This document shows, one piece after another, positions 1 to 7,269 of a stretch of 9,959 bases of DNA. This DNA is from Desulfuromonadaceae bacterium (GTDB lineage Bacteria > Desulfobacterota > Desulfuromonadia > Geobacterales > Pseudopelobacteraceae), in contig JAQUCQ010000097.1 of the NCBI GenBank assembly GCA_028686145.1, forward strand, positions 1 through 9,959, read 5' to 3'. The notes under the pieces were generated by a model, which worked only from the letters and a program-made list of their open reading frames with translations, ran no database searches and was not told where the DNA came from. Position 1 is the first letter of the stretch, and each line of letters begins with the position of its first letter. The translations under genes and the position numbers were made by a program.

Positions 1-1025
1 CCGTTGCCGAAATAGGAGATATTGTCCTCGTGGGGCACGTTTGTTTCCGTAAGCAGAGCAACCCCGGGTGCCGCCACGCTCACCACATCCCTAAGGAGTT
101 TGATGATTTCGTGGGTTTCCGGAAGATGCACGCACTCGGTCCCCGGTTCCGTCCATAAATAGGTGACGGCGTCCAACCTGATTATGTCTGCTCCATTGCG
201 GGCATAGTACAACAGACCGTCGATGACTCTCAGGAGTACGGCGGGATTCCTGAAATTGAGGTCGACCTGATCTTCGGAGAAGGTCGTCCAGACGTATTTG
301 GGACCCCGGTAGGTATCGAACCTGGTCAGGATATCCGAGGTCCGGGGCCGGAAGATCTTGCTTCGTTGGTCCGCGGTCAGTTCATCCGGAGAATCGAAGA
401 CGGTGAAGAAATCCTGATAGAAGGGATTCCCGTTCAGGAAGTTTCTGAACAGCCGGCTTTTGGAAGAGCAGTGGTTGAGGACCCCGTCGAACATGAGGGA
501 GTAATTCAGGCCCATCTTCTGGATGTCTTCCCAAGTCCCCATTTTCGGGTCAACACGGGTGTAGTCCACCACGGAGAATCCCCTGTCCGAGGAATAGGGG
601 AAGAAGGGGAGGAGGTGGATCGTATTGATGGCGCCACGATTCATTGCTGAGACAAAATGGTGAAGGGTAACCAGGGGAGAGGCAGCCTCCGTCCCTTCCA
701 CGATGTCTCCGTACGTGATCAGAACCATGTCCCTCTCCGTGAACCGTTCGCGGGGACTGATTTCCTTCTCCGCCTCGATAAGTTCGTCCGGTTTGTGGGC
801 ATAGTGCACCTTCAGAATCCTTTCCAGTTCCGGCAGGGTCTGGCTGGCCCGCTCCTCCCCGTAAAGAAATCGAAGTCTATCAAACATCCTTTTGCTGGTT
901 TCGGCAGGAATCTCCAGCAGGGGTCTCGTATAATCCGCGAAGTCCCGGTAAGGGATTCGTGACCATTCAGCAGTATTCCTGGATCTGGAAACTTCATGTG
1001 GCTTCTTTTCCACCTTATCGCTCAC
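1..1025 (-). CDS. GH13 subfamily 18-type sugar phosphorylase (sucrose / glucosylglycerate phosphorylase-like), C-terminus cut by window edge
   Basis: The first 341 codons are visible; the gene continues past the left edge. The start is GTG at 1025-1023, preceded by a good Shine-Dalgarno (AAGGAG, 5 nt spacer). GH13 TIM-barrel signatures appear in order: LITYGD near residue 100, LLPFFPYSSDRGFSVVDY near 140, FDGVLNH, IIRLDAVTYLW with the expected nucleophile Asp285, and LLTETNVPH with the expected acid/base Glu327. The family splits an alpha-glucoside with phosphate to release glucose 1-phosphate, in the cytoplasm. The 'WTEPGTECVHLPETH' stretch after the nucleophile fits the branch that includes glucosylglycerate phosphorylases as well as sucrose phosphorylases, so the substrate cannot be fixed from here. 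It is transcribed away from the gene at 1278. The family call is firm; the exact substrate is not. Confidence 0.88.
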   Translation of the reverse strand, partial: MSDKVEKKPHEVSRSRNTAEWSRIPYRDFADYTRPLLEIPAETSKRMFDRLRFLYGEERASQTLPELERILKVHYAHKPDELIEAEKEISPRERFTERDMVLITYGDIVEGTEAASPLVTLHHFVSAMNRGAINTIHLLPFFPYSSDRGFSVVDYTRVDPKMGTWEDIQKMGLNYSLMFDGVLNHCSSKSRLFRNFLNGNPFYQDFFTVFDSPDELTADQRSKIFRPRTSDILTRFDTYRGPKYVWTTFSEDQVDLNFRNPAVLLRVIDGLLYYARNGADIIRLDAVTYLWTEPGTECVHLPETHEIIKLLRDVVSVAAPGVALLTETNVPHEDNISYFGN

Positions 1026-1111
1026 GATCTCTCCTTCCGATGTATTTTTATGGGCCGCCTTGTGCACCACGGGGGAAACCGTTCATTTTCGTATGTTTGA
1101 CTGCATGCCTC

Positions 1112-1123
1112 ACAGTATACTGT
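1112..1123. promoter_or_regulatory. 12-bp perfect palindrome in the divergent intergenic region
   Basis: ACAGTATACTGT is a perfect palindrome lying between the divergent genes that start at 1025 (minus) and 1278 (plus). It contains TATACT on both strands, so it could be an operator, a -10 core, or chance. No -35 box at normal spacing accompanies it (a TTGACT at 1097-1102 is only 13 nt away). A separate TATAAT at 1212-1217 could be the -10 of the rightward gene, but no -35 matches it either. Nothing else recognisable is visible in 1026-1277. Confidence 0.25.
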
Positions 1124-1277
1124 AAGAATGAAAATTGAATATCGCCTGCTGCGCCACTTCATAACCGTTGTTTTGGTTTGTGCCTTGAGGAGAAGAAGAT
1201 TTGCCTTACACTATAATCGATGGTTGTAAGGTTGATCATGCTAACGGCGGAGAAGATTCTTTTCCCTAGGGGGGATT

Positions 1278-2261
1278 ATGCTGCGGCTTCTGCAATCAAT
1301 TTTTGGCGGTGGAGAGGTAAAAGGGGACTATCCGGAGTCGATCGTCAAGATGGCCATCGAGCGGGCGGTGGACGGTACTGATCCCTGGCTGCGTAGCGTG
1401 TCGGGCTATAAGAAGAAGCTGCGGCCGGCAGTAATCCATGCCATAGATCACGTAATTGCCTTGGTCAATGAACTGCCGCCCCCGATACCTGTTGGTCTCC
1501 AGTCCAGTGGCGACGATCCCCTGCTCAAGGCCTTTTTCATTTCCTTGGACGAGATGCGCAAGGTGTTCGGCACCGACCGAGTGTTAGCGGGTTTTTTGCG
1601 GGGAGCAGCAGTCGTGCCGGAGAAAGTCGTTGCCCTTCTTGTCATGGCAATGGATGAGAAGGTGATCCTCGGCGCAGAATTGTCGGGGGATATCGTGGTA
1701 CGTGATGTGCCGCAAATGACGGTCAGTTTCGACGGCCACCGCCTCGTCGACCCGTCGGGAGATCAGGACGAAACCCGGCGCATGCTGATGCGGCGGGCTT
1801 ACGATAACCTCCTCAAATATGCGCTCAGGCGAATCACCGCGACGAAGACGGAACGCAAGGACCTGGCGCGACGCCATGCACTGCTCCAGTCCAAACTCAG
1901 TATCCTTGAGAGAGGCGGGTGGGGGTTTGAAGGAAGCGGTTCCGCTGATAGCAGTGACGTTCCCGGCCTGGAAGAGCAGATCAGGCAGATTGAGGCGCAG
2001 CTTCTGGAGATTGGAAGAGATTATCGCATGCTCGAGGTTTATCTGGATATCCTGATAGAGGTGCTTGGGCGGCCCGAAGAGCATCTCTGGGCACAGAAGG
2101 AAACCCTGATTTTGGACAGCATGGGAATCAAGCGCAATCAGCTGACGTCGAACGCGCACGAGCTGGCTATTCCCATGCTGTGCAGCAGTGAAGGTCAAAG
2201 AATAGTCACGATGCTCGTTGCCCTTTCCGGCGAGGAACTCCACAGCTGGATGGCTTTCTGA
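1278..2261 (+). CDS. Conserved-looking protein of unknown function, cytoplasmic, with C-terminal coiled-coil segments
   Basis: This is a 327-residue protein that I do not recognise. The ATG at 1278 follows a purine-rich GGGGGG run with a 3-nt gap, an acceptable ribosome site. There is no signal peptide and no membrane segment. The N-terminal half (about 15-180) alternates helices and short strands. Residues 165-212 and 230-265 are rich in Arg, Glu, Leu and Gln with heptad-like spacing, split by a Gly/Ser-rich linker (GGWGFEGSGSADSSD, 213-227), which suggests two helices of a coiled coil or hairpin. Codon use and GC match the upstream phosphorylase, so this looks like resident chromosome rather than cassette DNA. 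It is divergent from the phosphorylase and converges on the recombinase remnant that begins right after its stop codon. Function unknown. Confidence 0.8.
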   Translation: MLRLLQSIFGGGEVKGDYPESIVKMAIERAVDGTDPWLRSVSGYKKKLRPAVIHAIDHVIALVNELPPPIPVGLQSSGDDPLLKAFFISLDEMRKVFGTDRVLAGFLRGAAVVPEKVVALLVMAMDEKVILGAELSGDIVVRDVPQMTVSFDGHRLVDPSGDQDETRRMLMRRAYDNLLKYALRRITATKTERKDLARRHALLQSKLSILERGGWGFEGSGSADSSDVPGLEEQIRQIEAQLLEIGRDYRMLEVYLDILIEVLGRPEEHLWAQKETLILDSMGIKRNQLTSNAHELAIPMLCSSEGQRIVTMLVALSGEELHSWMAF

Positions 2262-2604
2262 GCATTCTTCACCTGCCCGACGAATGAATATGCCCCTTCT
2301 TTCGGTCCTTCGACTTCCTCTACGGTAGTTTTGTTCGTGTCATTCAACATCTCAAAGAGAGCGACACCTCCTGGGTGGCCCGCTCACGTTGCGCAAGCGA
2401 CGGTCTCTTTACTTTCAGCTTTTCACAGAACGGTAGTACCCGTTCGGCCTTGCCGGCCGGAACCGGAAATTTGTCACGGAAATCAAGGTAATGCCGCAGC
2501 TACTTCTGGTATTCAGAAAAACGGGCCGGAGGAATCTTCCTGATGTAGAGGAGCGCGATATATTCGGTGAAGACGATGTTAGGAATCCGCAGTAGGGAAA
2601 TCTC
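2262..2604 (-). pseudogene. Remnant of a tyrosine recombinase (integron-integrase type), N-terminal part only, with amber stop and frameshift
   Basis: Reading the minus strand from about 2604 gives EISLLRIPNIVFTEYIALLY, then RKIPPARFSEYQK, a TAG stop at 2502-2500, then LRHYLDFRDKFPVP and onward to QEVSL. This matches the N-terminal region of long integron-integrase-like recombinases, where the usual residue after YQK is Trp; TGG to TAG explains the stop. At about 2355-2361 the frame breaks: a one-base loss turns the expected VSLxFEML into another frame, which then reads FEMLNDTNKTTVEE. No in-frame start codon is visible before the fragment. The core catalytic domain with the R-H-R-Y residues is missing; the fragment ends where the gene at 1278-2261 ends. 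Its orientation, pointing away from the cassette array, is the classical position of intI. The recombinase family is fairly sure; the integron subtype is inferred from context and similarity recalled from memory. Confidence 0.72.
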
Positions 2605-2606
2605 CT

Positions 2607-2635
2607 TTGACTTGCATCATGAGCGGTAGTATATT
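2607..2635 (+). promoter_or_regulatory. Sigma70-type promoter reading into the cassette array (candidate Pc)
   Basis: TTGACT (2607-2612) and TATATT (2630-2635) are separated by exactly 17 nt. Both boxes are close to consensus. The site lies between the 5' end of the integrase remnant and the first cassette and points rightward, as an integron Pc promoter would. It is about 190 nt upstream of the first start codon. On the opposite strand a TATACT overlaps the same region and could have driven the integrase, but its -35 spacing is poor. Confidence 0.5.
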
Positions 2636-2776
2636 TTTTCCGGTTAAAAAACAAGATGCTAAAAAAGAATGAAGTTCATAAACTCTCAACTACCTGAATG
2701 GTATATTATTCTGATGATGTATGTCATGTTTATCAAGTAGTTACGTCAGTAGTAAAGATATTGTGAAAAATGGGTG

Positions 2777-2783
2777 GTTGAGC
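2777..2783 (+). other. Candidate attI-type crossover core (GTTGAGC) before the first cassette
   Basis: GTTGAGC fits the GTTRRRY core at which cassettes insert. It lies 44 nt before the first gene, downstream of the putative Pc promoter, where the attI/cassette-1 junction is expected. A 7-base match is weak evidence alone. The rest of 2636-2826 is AT-rich with no gene I can support. Confidence 0.25.
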
Positions 2784-2826
2784 AGGGGCTCATCAATAAA
2801 GAGTTGGTCATCAAAAAGGAAAAGTA

Positions 2827-3954
2827 ATGAGTATGCTTTCGAGCTTTGCGCAATTAGACAGGAAGTTTGCGTGGTCTTTTTTAGGATTCGTTTTGGCGGC
2901 AGTGTTTGGCGGGATAGCTATTTATACAGAATTTATACGAGATAATAGTCCGGTTATCACTTACGAAATCTTGAACAATACAAAAATTCTTGATGTAAAA
3001 GAAGATGTTGGTGGCCTCAGCATCATCTACAATAATGAGGATATTCGAAAATCAAGAAAGACCTTGTCAGTTTTGACAGTAAAAATAAGTAACGACGGCA
3101 GATCACCAATATTAAAGACATACTATGATAATGCGTCGCCTCTAGGACTTACCCTGAACTCAGGCGAAATTATTAAAGGTGAAATTGTTAATGCAACAAC
3201 ACCTTATTTACAAGAAAATGCAAAATTGAAAATTATAGGGCCATTAACCGCTGAATTTTCAGATGTTATTATAGAGCCTAACGAGTCATACATAGCAAAG
3301 TTTTTGGTTTTAAATCCGGAAAATGCTGCATTAACTGTTACACCAAAAGGTAAGGTTGCTGGCGTAAAGAAGATCATAGCAATTGATCAATTTACTAAAC
3401 CGAAGAAACAATCATTTCTTATCCTAGTCTATTCAGGGTCATTTCTTGTCCAACTTGCAAGACTGCCATCCTACTTTTTTGGTTTTATCTTTTCCTTAGC
3501 AATTGTCTTTGGCCCCATCGCCATCATTTCTGAAAGCTTGCAAAAACGCAAACGGCGCAAAGTTATAAAGCAATTTTCGTCATACAGCGAAGGTGCATAT
3601 GATGCTGCAAACAAAATGATATATGATTTTTACACTGAACATGGCCTTCCTATCTTATTGAGAATAAAAAACGCAACAGCGAGTGATGAAAGATTTTCTA
3701 AATTTATTCAAGCATATAAAAAAACAGGAGAAGACCCTGAAAAGTCTGACGACGAGATTTATGATCCCGCTGTTCAACTAGCCATAGGCACATTACCGCA
3801 TGAGCGAAGGCGGGGCATATCTCCTTCTTTTATGGTAAAGCGTTTACTTGCGTTTGAGATTATTTCAAGACAAGGAGAGGACTTCGTCAAAAATGAGGAG
3901 AAGCTTAAGGCGATGGTAGAGTTCGTCGATTTTGCGGTCATAAAGGAAGCATAA
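2827..3954 (+). CDS. Cassette 1: two-helix membrane protein of unknown function
   Basis: The protein has 375 residues. The ATG at 2827 is preceded by AAGGA at suitable spacing. Residues about 14-35 form a hydrophobic helix and 213-236 a second one (FFGFIFSLAIVFGPIAII), followed by a strongly basic patch (QKRKRRK, 239-245) that should stay in the cytoplasm. Between the helices (about 40-195) lies a beta-rich domain with alternating hydrophobic residues (TLSVLTVKISNDG, 79-91), predicted to be outside the inner membrane. The C-terminal 130 residues are helical and charged and probably cytoplasmic. I recall similar uncharacterised proteins but no named family. The gene is visibly more AT-rich than the genes at 1-2261, and a strong attC-like hairpin begins two bases after its stop, so it fits a mobile gene cassette. 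Function unknown. Confidence 0.82.
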   Translation: MSMLSSFAQLDRKFAWSFLGFVLAAVFGGIAIYTEFIRDNSPVITYEILNNTKILDVKEDVGGLSIIYNNEDIRKSRKTLSVLTVKISNDGRSPILKTYYDNASPLGLTLNSGEIIKGEIVNATTPYLQENAKLKIIGPLTAEFSDVIIEPNESYIAKFLVLNPENAALTVTPKGKVAGVKKIIAIDQFTKPKKQSFLILVYSGSFLVQLARLPSYFFGFIFSLAIVFGPIAIISESLQKRKRRKVIKQFSSYSEGAYDAANKMIYDFYTEHGLPILLRIKNATASDERFSKFIQAYKKTGEDPEKSDDEIYDPAVQLAIGTLPHERRRGISPSFMVKRLLAFEIISRQGEDFVKNEEKLKAMVEFVDFAVIKEA

Positions 3955-3956
3955 AT

Positions 3957-4024
3957 GACCAACCAGGGCGCAGACACTGTCGCGGCTAACAGCGCCGCGC
4001 AGGTCACGCCCTACCACGTTATTC
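3957..4024 (+). other. attC recombination site closing cassette 1
   Basis: The left arm (3965-3986) reads AGGGCG-CA-GAC-A-CTG-T-CGCGGC, and the right arm (3994-4012) is the exact complement of AGGGCG-T-GAC-CTG-CGCGGC. This gives a long imperfect hairpin whose extra bases all sit on one arm, as expected for the folded bottom strand of attC. Outer boxes are GACCAAC (3957-3963) and GTTATTC (4018-4024), carrying the invariant AAC/GTT. The site sits between a stop codon and the next gene, whose start is 12 nt away. Of the four sites this has the best stem. Confidence 0.78.
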
Positions 4025-4036
4025 AAGGTATACATA

Positions 4037-4600
4037 ATGGAATTCAAAAATATGATTAGTTCAGACTTTATTGCCGCAGCTTCAGCCTTGATCGCTGCCT
4101 TCTCCGCTATTTATGCATATAGAAGCGCCGCAATTGCAAAAAAGGCACTTTTCATTGCTGAGCAAGATTTTAAATCGAAACAAGAAAAACTCTTTTTATA
4201 TCTCGTAGACGCGTATAAAGTACCCTTCTCTTCCGAAGGAAAAAATTTGTACGCTGTTGCATTCAATATATCTATTACTAACAGATCCTCAGTAACAAAC
4301 TCAGTTAGAGATATTGAACTTGAAGTAAAGTTCATAAGAAGTGACGATTCAGTTGGAACAATCGTCTTCACTGCCAAAAATACAGTTCCAAATTCTGACG
4401 AAACCGCATTGCCGGTACCTTTCAATTTACCACTGCCACTAGAACCTAAATCCGCAAAAGCGGGTTGGGTGATTTTTCTGTTACCGTTAGAATTACTAAA
4501 AGAGAAGAAGATAGAAAGCTATAAAGTTAAAGCGGTAGATGTGCATATGGAAATAGCAACAGTTGAAGCATACATAATTAAAGAGGTCAGAAATGACTAA
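4037..4600 (+). CDS. Cassette 2, first gene: N-terminally membrane-anchored protein of unknown function
   Basis: The protein has 187 residues. The ATG at 4037 has AAGG 8 nt upstream and lies just after the GTT core of the preceding attC, the usual short cassette leader. Residues about 9-29 form one membrane helix (FIAAASALIAAFSAIYAY), followed by an Ala/Lys-rich amphipathic stretch (SAAIAKKALFIAEQD, 30-44). The rest (about 50-180) is beta-rich, with hydrophobic/polar alternation such as YAVAFNISITNRSSVTNSV. I recognise no family and no catalytic motif. It overlaps the next gene by 8 nt, so the two are very likely translated together and may act together. It is AT-rich like its cassette neighbours. 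Function unknown. Confidence 0.8.
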   Translation: MEFKNMISSDFIAAASALIAAFSAIYAYRSAAIAKKALFIAEQDFKSKQEKLFLYLVDAYKVPFSSEGKNLYAVAFNISITNRSSVTNSVRDIELEVKFIRSDDSVGTIVFTAKNTVPNSDETALPVPFNLPLPLEPKSAKAGWVIFLLPLELLKEKKIESYKVKAVDVHMEIATVEAYIIKEVRND

Positions 4601-5153
4601 GTTAGGATTTAGGTCAATAGAAACTGTTAACGTAATTGCAGACGGTCTCATTGGCAGTATTTTCGTGGGTGAAGGTAGACCTATACCAATAATTATAATC
4701 GATGCGACTAATCAACCTGACATAGCAGAATATATTGATGCACATGAATTCGAGCCACCAGGCGATGTTCAAGTACAATGGGGCACTAGCCCTTTTGATA
4801 AAAGAAAAATAAGCCTAATTATTAATTCATCACGTCCGGTCAAGACAGAATTCGGCATCAATTTGGATGCAGTAACTGAATATTCTTTGATAGATGCTGT
4901 GTTACATGCGAAGGGGCTTTACCTGCAAACTGGTAAACCTGGTGACAAGATAGCTACCAGAATTGATGCGCCTAAAATACTAATTGAAGTACCAGATACT
5001 GACTTTTTTAAAACCTGGAATAAAATATTGAATTCAGTACTTGTAAAAAAATTCAAAAAAGAAGGGCTTCCAAAAGCTAAAGCTGTCGCAGCAGCAGAAG
5101 AATTAATACAGAGCATGCGAAAAGTATGGGGACTACGTAAGAACAATGCATAA
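4593..5153 (+). CDS. Cassette 2, second gene: soluble protein of unknown function
   Basis: The protein has 186 residues. The ATG at 4593 lies inside the end of the previous gene (8-nt overlap), with GAGG 6 nt upstream, which supports translational coupling. No membrane helix or signal peptide is visible. The N-terminal 120 residues are beta-strand rich (SIFVGEGRPIPIIIID, 22-37; KISLIINSSRP, 72-82). The C-terminal 50 residues are Lys-rich helices (LVKKFKKEGLPKAKAVAAAEE). I do not recognise the family. Pairing with a membrane-anchored partner in a single cassette suggests a two-component function. Its TAA stop is embedded in the GCATAAC box of the next attC. Function unknown. Confidence 0.8.
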   Translation: MTKLGFRSIETVNVIADGLIGSIFVGEGRPIPIIIIDATNQPDIAEYIDAHEFEPPGDVQVQWGTSPFDKRKISLIINSSRPVKTEFGINLDAVTEYSLIDAVLHAKGLYLQTGKPGDKIATRIDAPKILIEVPDTDFFKTWNKILNSVLVKKFKKEGLPKAKAVAAAEELIQSMRKVWGLRKNNA

Positions 5154-5222
5154 CCATCGGCGGCAGTCGGTTTCCGTTCCGCTAACGCTTCACTACACCG
5201 CTGCACCTCAGTCCCGTTGGCG
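5148..5222 (+). other. attC recombination site closing cassette 2
   Basis: Outer boxes are GCATAAC (5148-5154) and GTTGGCG (5216-5222). The inner stem pairs GCAG-T-CGGT (5163-5171) with ACCGCTGC (5197-5204), leaving one extra T on the left arm. The segment CGGCGGCA...CGGT...CCG near its left half is closely similar to the site at 5990-6054. This indicates that both belong to one attC family. The stop codon of the preceding gene lies inside the first box. Confidence 0.7.
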
Positions 5223-5245
5223 AGAAAAGAAAGGGGATGAAGATA

Positions 5246-5983
5246 ATGGAGTTCCAAATTACTCTTATAAGCATAAACACCATTTTACTACTCATCCTCG
5301 CATATTTGTTGAAGTCTTACTTACCTACGTATTTTTCAGAAAAAGCGAAGCTGTTAGCTCAGAAGGAAGATATTTCTGCAATTACCAGGGAGATTGAAGT
5401 TGTAAAAAGTGAATACCTCAAACACGTTAAATTATTTGAATCAGAACAACAAATGACTATAAAGAAGAGGTCATCATTATTGGAAAATAGAGACAATACT
5501 CTTTTTAATCTCTTTGAAGCCGTAACAGACCTCATTGAGGAAAAGCTGAAAGACGGTTTTGTATTCGCTGCATACGATGGTTACAAATCGGGCAGTGATG
5601 ATAAGTACTTTGCAGAGGTAAATCGAAAATTTCAAGACGTTCGTCTGTATTATTACAAAATAGTAATTCTTTTCCCCAATGACCATGCACTCCATCATGC
5701 AGCCGGACAATTATGTACTTTATCTTTAGGTTTAGGCGAAATCTTTAGATCGTACTATAAACAAGTTGCACCCTGTTCTGCGGCGCAATCAGTACTTCTG
5801 TCTGCTGGTGACACTGAAGGGTTTACTGAGAAAATTGAAGAGATCAAGAGAATTGTCGAGTCATATCAGAAGGATATTGATATAGCAATAAATGACGGTA
5901 AAGGGCAGATTCAGGGCTATATGGCTGAATTGAATCGCTATTTTAACGGTGCTGATGCTCTGTTGGAATTCGTTAGAGGTTAA
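5246..5983 (+). CDS. Cassette 3: membrane-anchored coiled-coil protein of unknown function
   Basis: The protein has 245 residues from the ATG at 5246, which lies 9 nt after GGGG. An in-frame ATG at 5237 abuts that same G-run and is a poorer choice; it would add only three residues. Residues about 4-24 form one membrane helix (ITLISINTILLLILAYLLKS). The next segment (LLAQKEDISAITREIEVVKSEY, about residues 36-57) is a 'K-E-D-I' coiled-coil linker that I have seen after N-terminal helices in many uncharacterised proteins. The remainder is almost all helical, with a helical core around 75-185 and a second coiled coil near 190-220. No catalytic motif is seen. It stands alone between two attC sites. 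Function unknown. Confidence 0.78.
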   Translation: MEFQITLISINTILLLILAYLLKSYLPTYFSEKAKLLAQKEDISAITREIEVVKSEYLKHVKLFESEQQMTIKKRSSLLENRDNTLFNLFEAVTDLIEEKLKDGFVFAAYDGYKSGSDDKYFAEVNRKFQDVRLYYYKIVILFPNDHALHHAAGQLCTLSLGLGEIFRSYYKQVAPCSAAQSVLLSAGDTEGFTEKIEEIKRIVESYQKDIDIAINDGKGQIQGYMAELNRYFNGADALLEFVRG

Positions 5984-5989
5984 CCAAAC

Positions 5990-6054
5990 CACCAACCACT
6001 CGGCGGCACGCGGTCTCCGCTTCGCTCCGCCGGTGCGCCTCGGCCCCGTTATGC
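5990..6054 (+). other. attC recombination site closing cassette 3
   Basis: The stem pairs GGCG-G-CAC-G-CGG (from 6002) with CCG-GTG-CGCC (about 6029-6039), with two extra G bases on the left arm only. That asymmetry is typical of attC. The 3' core is GTTATGC (6048-6054), the exact reverse complement of the GCATAAC box seen in the sites at 5148 and 9042. The left core is taken as CACCAAC (5990-5996); other AAC repeats just upstream make its exact edge uncertain. The preceding gene stops at 5983. Confidence 0.74.
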
Positions 6055-6139
6055 AGGTGAAGAGATAAAAATAGAAACTTCACTTGAAGCAAAGATCCTG
6101 TGAGCAAAATCTGTAATCTTGGTTTTAAAGGACAACACT

Positions 6140-7237
6140 ATGTCGTTATCCGAAAAATTACTCCTTATAAGTTGCCGGGAAAACTCAGGCCCTACTGCGT
6201 CCAACAGGTTCAATTATCAAAAGGACTGGACTATTGTTAAGCTCATCGAACTGCATACCACCAAATCCGATTACCTGATTTTCTGCGATTACCACGAGGA
6301 TGTCGTCATTCTCGATTCTGAAACCAATCCTACCACCGGCACATTTGTCCAAGTCAAAACCAGAGATTCACATGAACCATGGACATCAGCAAGATTGACC
6401 TCAAGGAAAACCGGAAAAGACGGTGAAAAGCTGAACTCTATCATGGGAAAGCTTGCTATTTCCGTTGACAAGTTCAGTGGTTACAAACCAGACATGGCGG
6501 TTGTTTCCAATAACTGTTTCAGCTTCAAGCTAAGTGGCCAGGACAAGAAAGCCACTCTCGACTTAGTGAAACTTGCCGAGCTGGATGCCGATGAAATTTC
6601 AAAAATTGACAAAGCCATCAAAGATGAATGCGATATCGACAACTGCCATCTCAAGTATGAATGCTGCTTTGAAGTAGCAAACCTCCATCTTAAAGACCAT
6701 TCCTCTCATACCCAAGGCAAACTGCTCAAATTTCTTCAAGATATCGGTTGTGACACAACCACAGATGCAACTGCCCTCTATCGAGTCCTTTTCGACACCG
6801 TTAAAAACAAGACCGACATCGAAGGTAAGTTGCAGAGCCATCAGGAACTGCTTGCCAAGAAGGGCATCGGCAAATCGTATGTTGACGATGTGGTGAACAC
6901 TATCGCCAAGTCGAAAGACATCAAAGAAATGTGGTCAATGCTGAGCGGTGCCTTGACCAACGAAGGCGCTTCTGCAGTCAAAATGGTCAAGATACGTCAC
7001 GAATGGGAACAATTCGATATCGACAGACTGGACCCCTTGAACGAGGTTGTCCAGGGGTTGAGAAAGAAGGTCGGAAATACCGTTGCCGCCATTATTGAAG
7101 AGAATGATGACATCACCATTACCGCTTTGGTAGCAGCCGTAACAGAGCAGTTAGACCAGAAATATCTCAATGAATTCAGTGATAACTACATCTTGGCAGT
7201 AGTATTCAGGGAAATGTATGAAAACCGACCAGTATAG
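6140..7237 (+). CDS. lmuA: Cassette 4, first gene: DUF4297/Cap4-like nuclease, Lamassu effector subunit
   Basis: The protein has 365 residues from the ATG at 6140, which has AAGGA 7 nt upstream. An in-frame TTG at 6119 lacks such a site. The N-terminal motif GPTASNRFNYQKDW (residues 17-30), then CDYHEDVVILDS and TFVQVKTRD, is the pattern of the DUF4297 double-strand DNA nuclease domain found in Cap4 and in Lamassu LmuA. The likely metal/catalytic residues of this restriction-enzyme-like fold are Asp54 or Asp59 and the Q71-V-K73 pair. The C-terminal half is helical. In Lamassu, phage DNA structures sensed by LmuB release or activate the LmuA nuclease, which leads to abortive infection. The gene is followed 32 nt later by an SMC-like ATPase, the original two-gene Lamassu order. 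Its leader from the attC core is 92 nt, longer than in the other cassettes. It is less AT-rich than cassettes 1-3. Confidence 0.82.
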   Translation: MSLSEKLLLISCRENSGPTASNRFNYQKDWTIVKLIELHTTKSDYLIFCDYHEDVVILDSETNPTTGTFVQVKTRDSHEPWTSARLTSRKTGKDGEKLNSIMGKLAISVDKFSGYKPDMAVVSNNCFSFKLSGQDKKATLDLVKLAELDADEISKIDKAIKDECDIDNCHLKYECCFEVANLHLKDHSSHTQGKLLKFLQDIGCDTTTDATALYRVLFDTVKNKTDIEGKLQSHQELLAKKGIGKSYVDDVVNTIAKSKDIKEMWSMLSGALTNEGASAVKMVKIRHEWEQFDIDRLDPLNEVVQGLRKKVGNTVAAIIEENDDITITALVAAVTEQLDQKYLNEFSDNYILAVVFREMYENRPV

Positions 7238-7269
7238 ACGGTTAGTCCGTAACCTAAGGAAGAAAACCG

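Noticed and set aside
366..962. Two plus-strand open frames of 94 and 101 codons.
   Set aside because: They lie antisense to the GH13 gene, whose minus-strand frame is open over 1025 nt and carries the family motifs.
1112..1123. LexA (SOS) box.
   Set aside because: The palindrome has ACAG outside and CTGT inside, the reverse of the CTGT-N8-ACAG arrangement.
1584..2243. Minus-strand open frame of 219 codons opposite the 327-residue gene.
   Set aside because: The plus-strand frame is longer, has a ribosome site and coherent protein composition; the antisense product has low-quality composition and no start signal.
2331..2654. Short open frames on both strands in the integrase remnant.
   Set aside because: They are in frames other than the one that shows recombinase similarity, and none has a ribosome site.
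2721..2945. 74-codon plus-strand frame overlapping the start of cassette 1.
   Set aside because: It overlaps the better supported gene at 2827 in another frame, is Ser-rich and lacks a ribosome site.
6119..6139. TTG as a start of the lmuA-like gene, seven codons upstream.
   Set aside because: The ATG at 6140 has AAGGA at good spacing and begins a normal N-terminus; the TTG has no Shine-Dalgarno.
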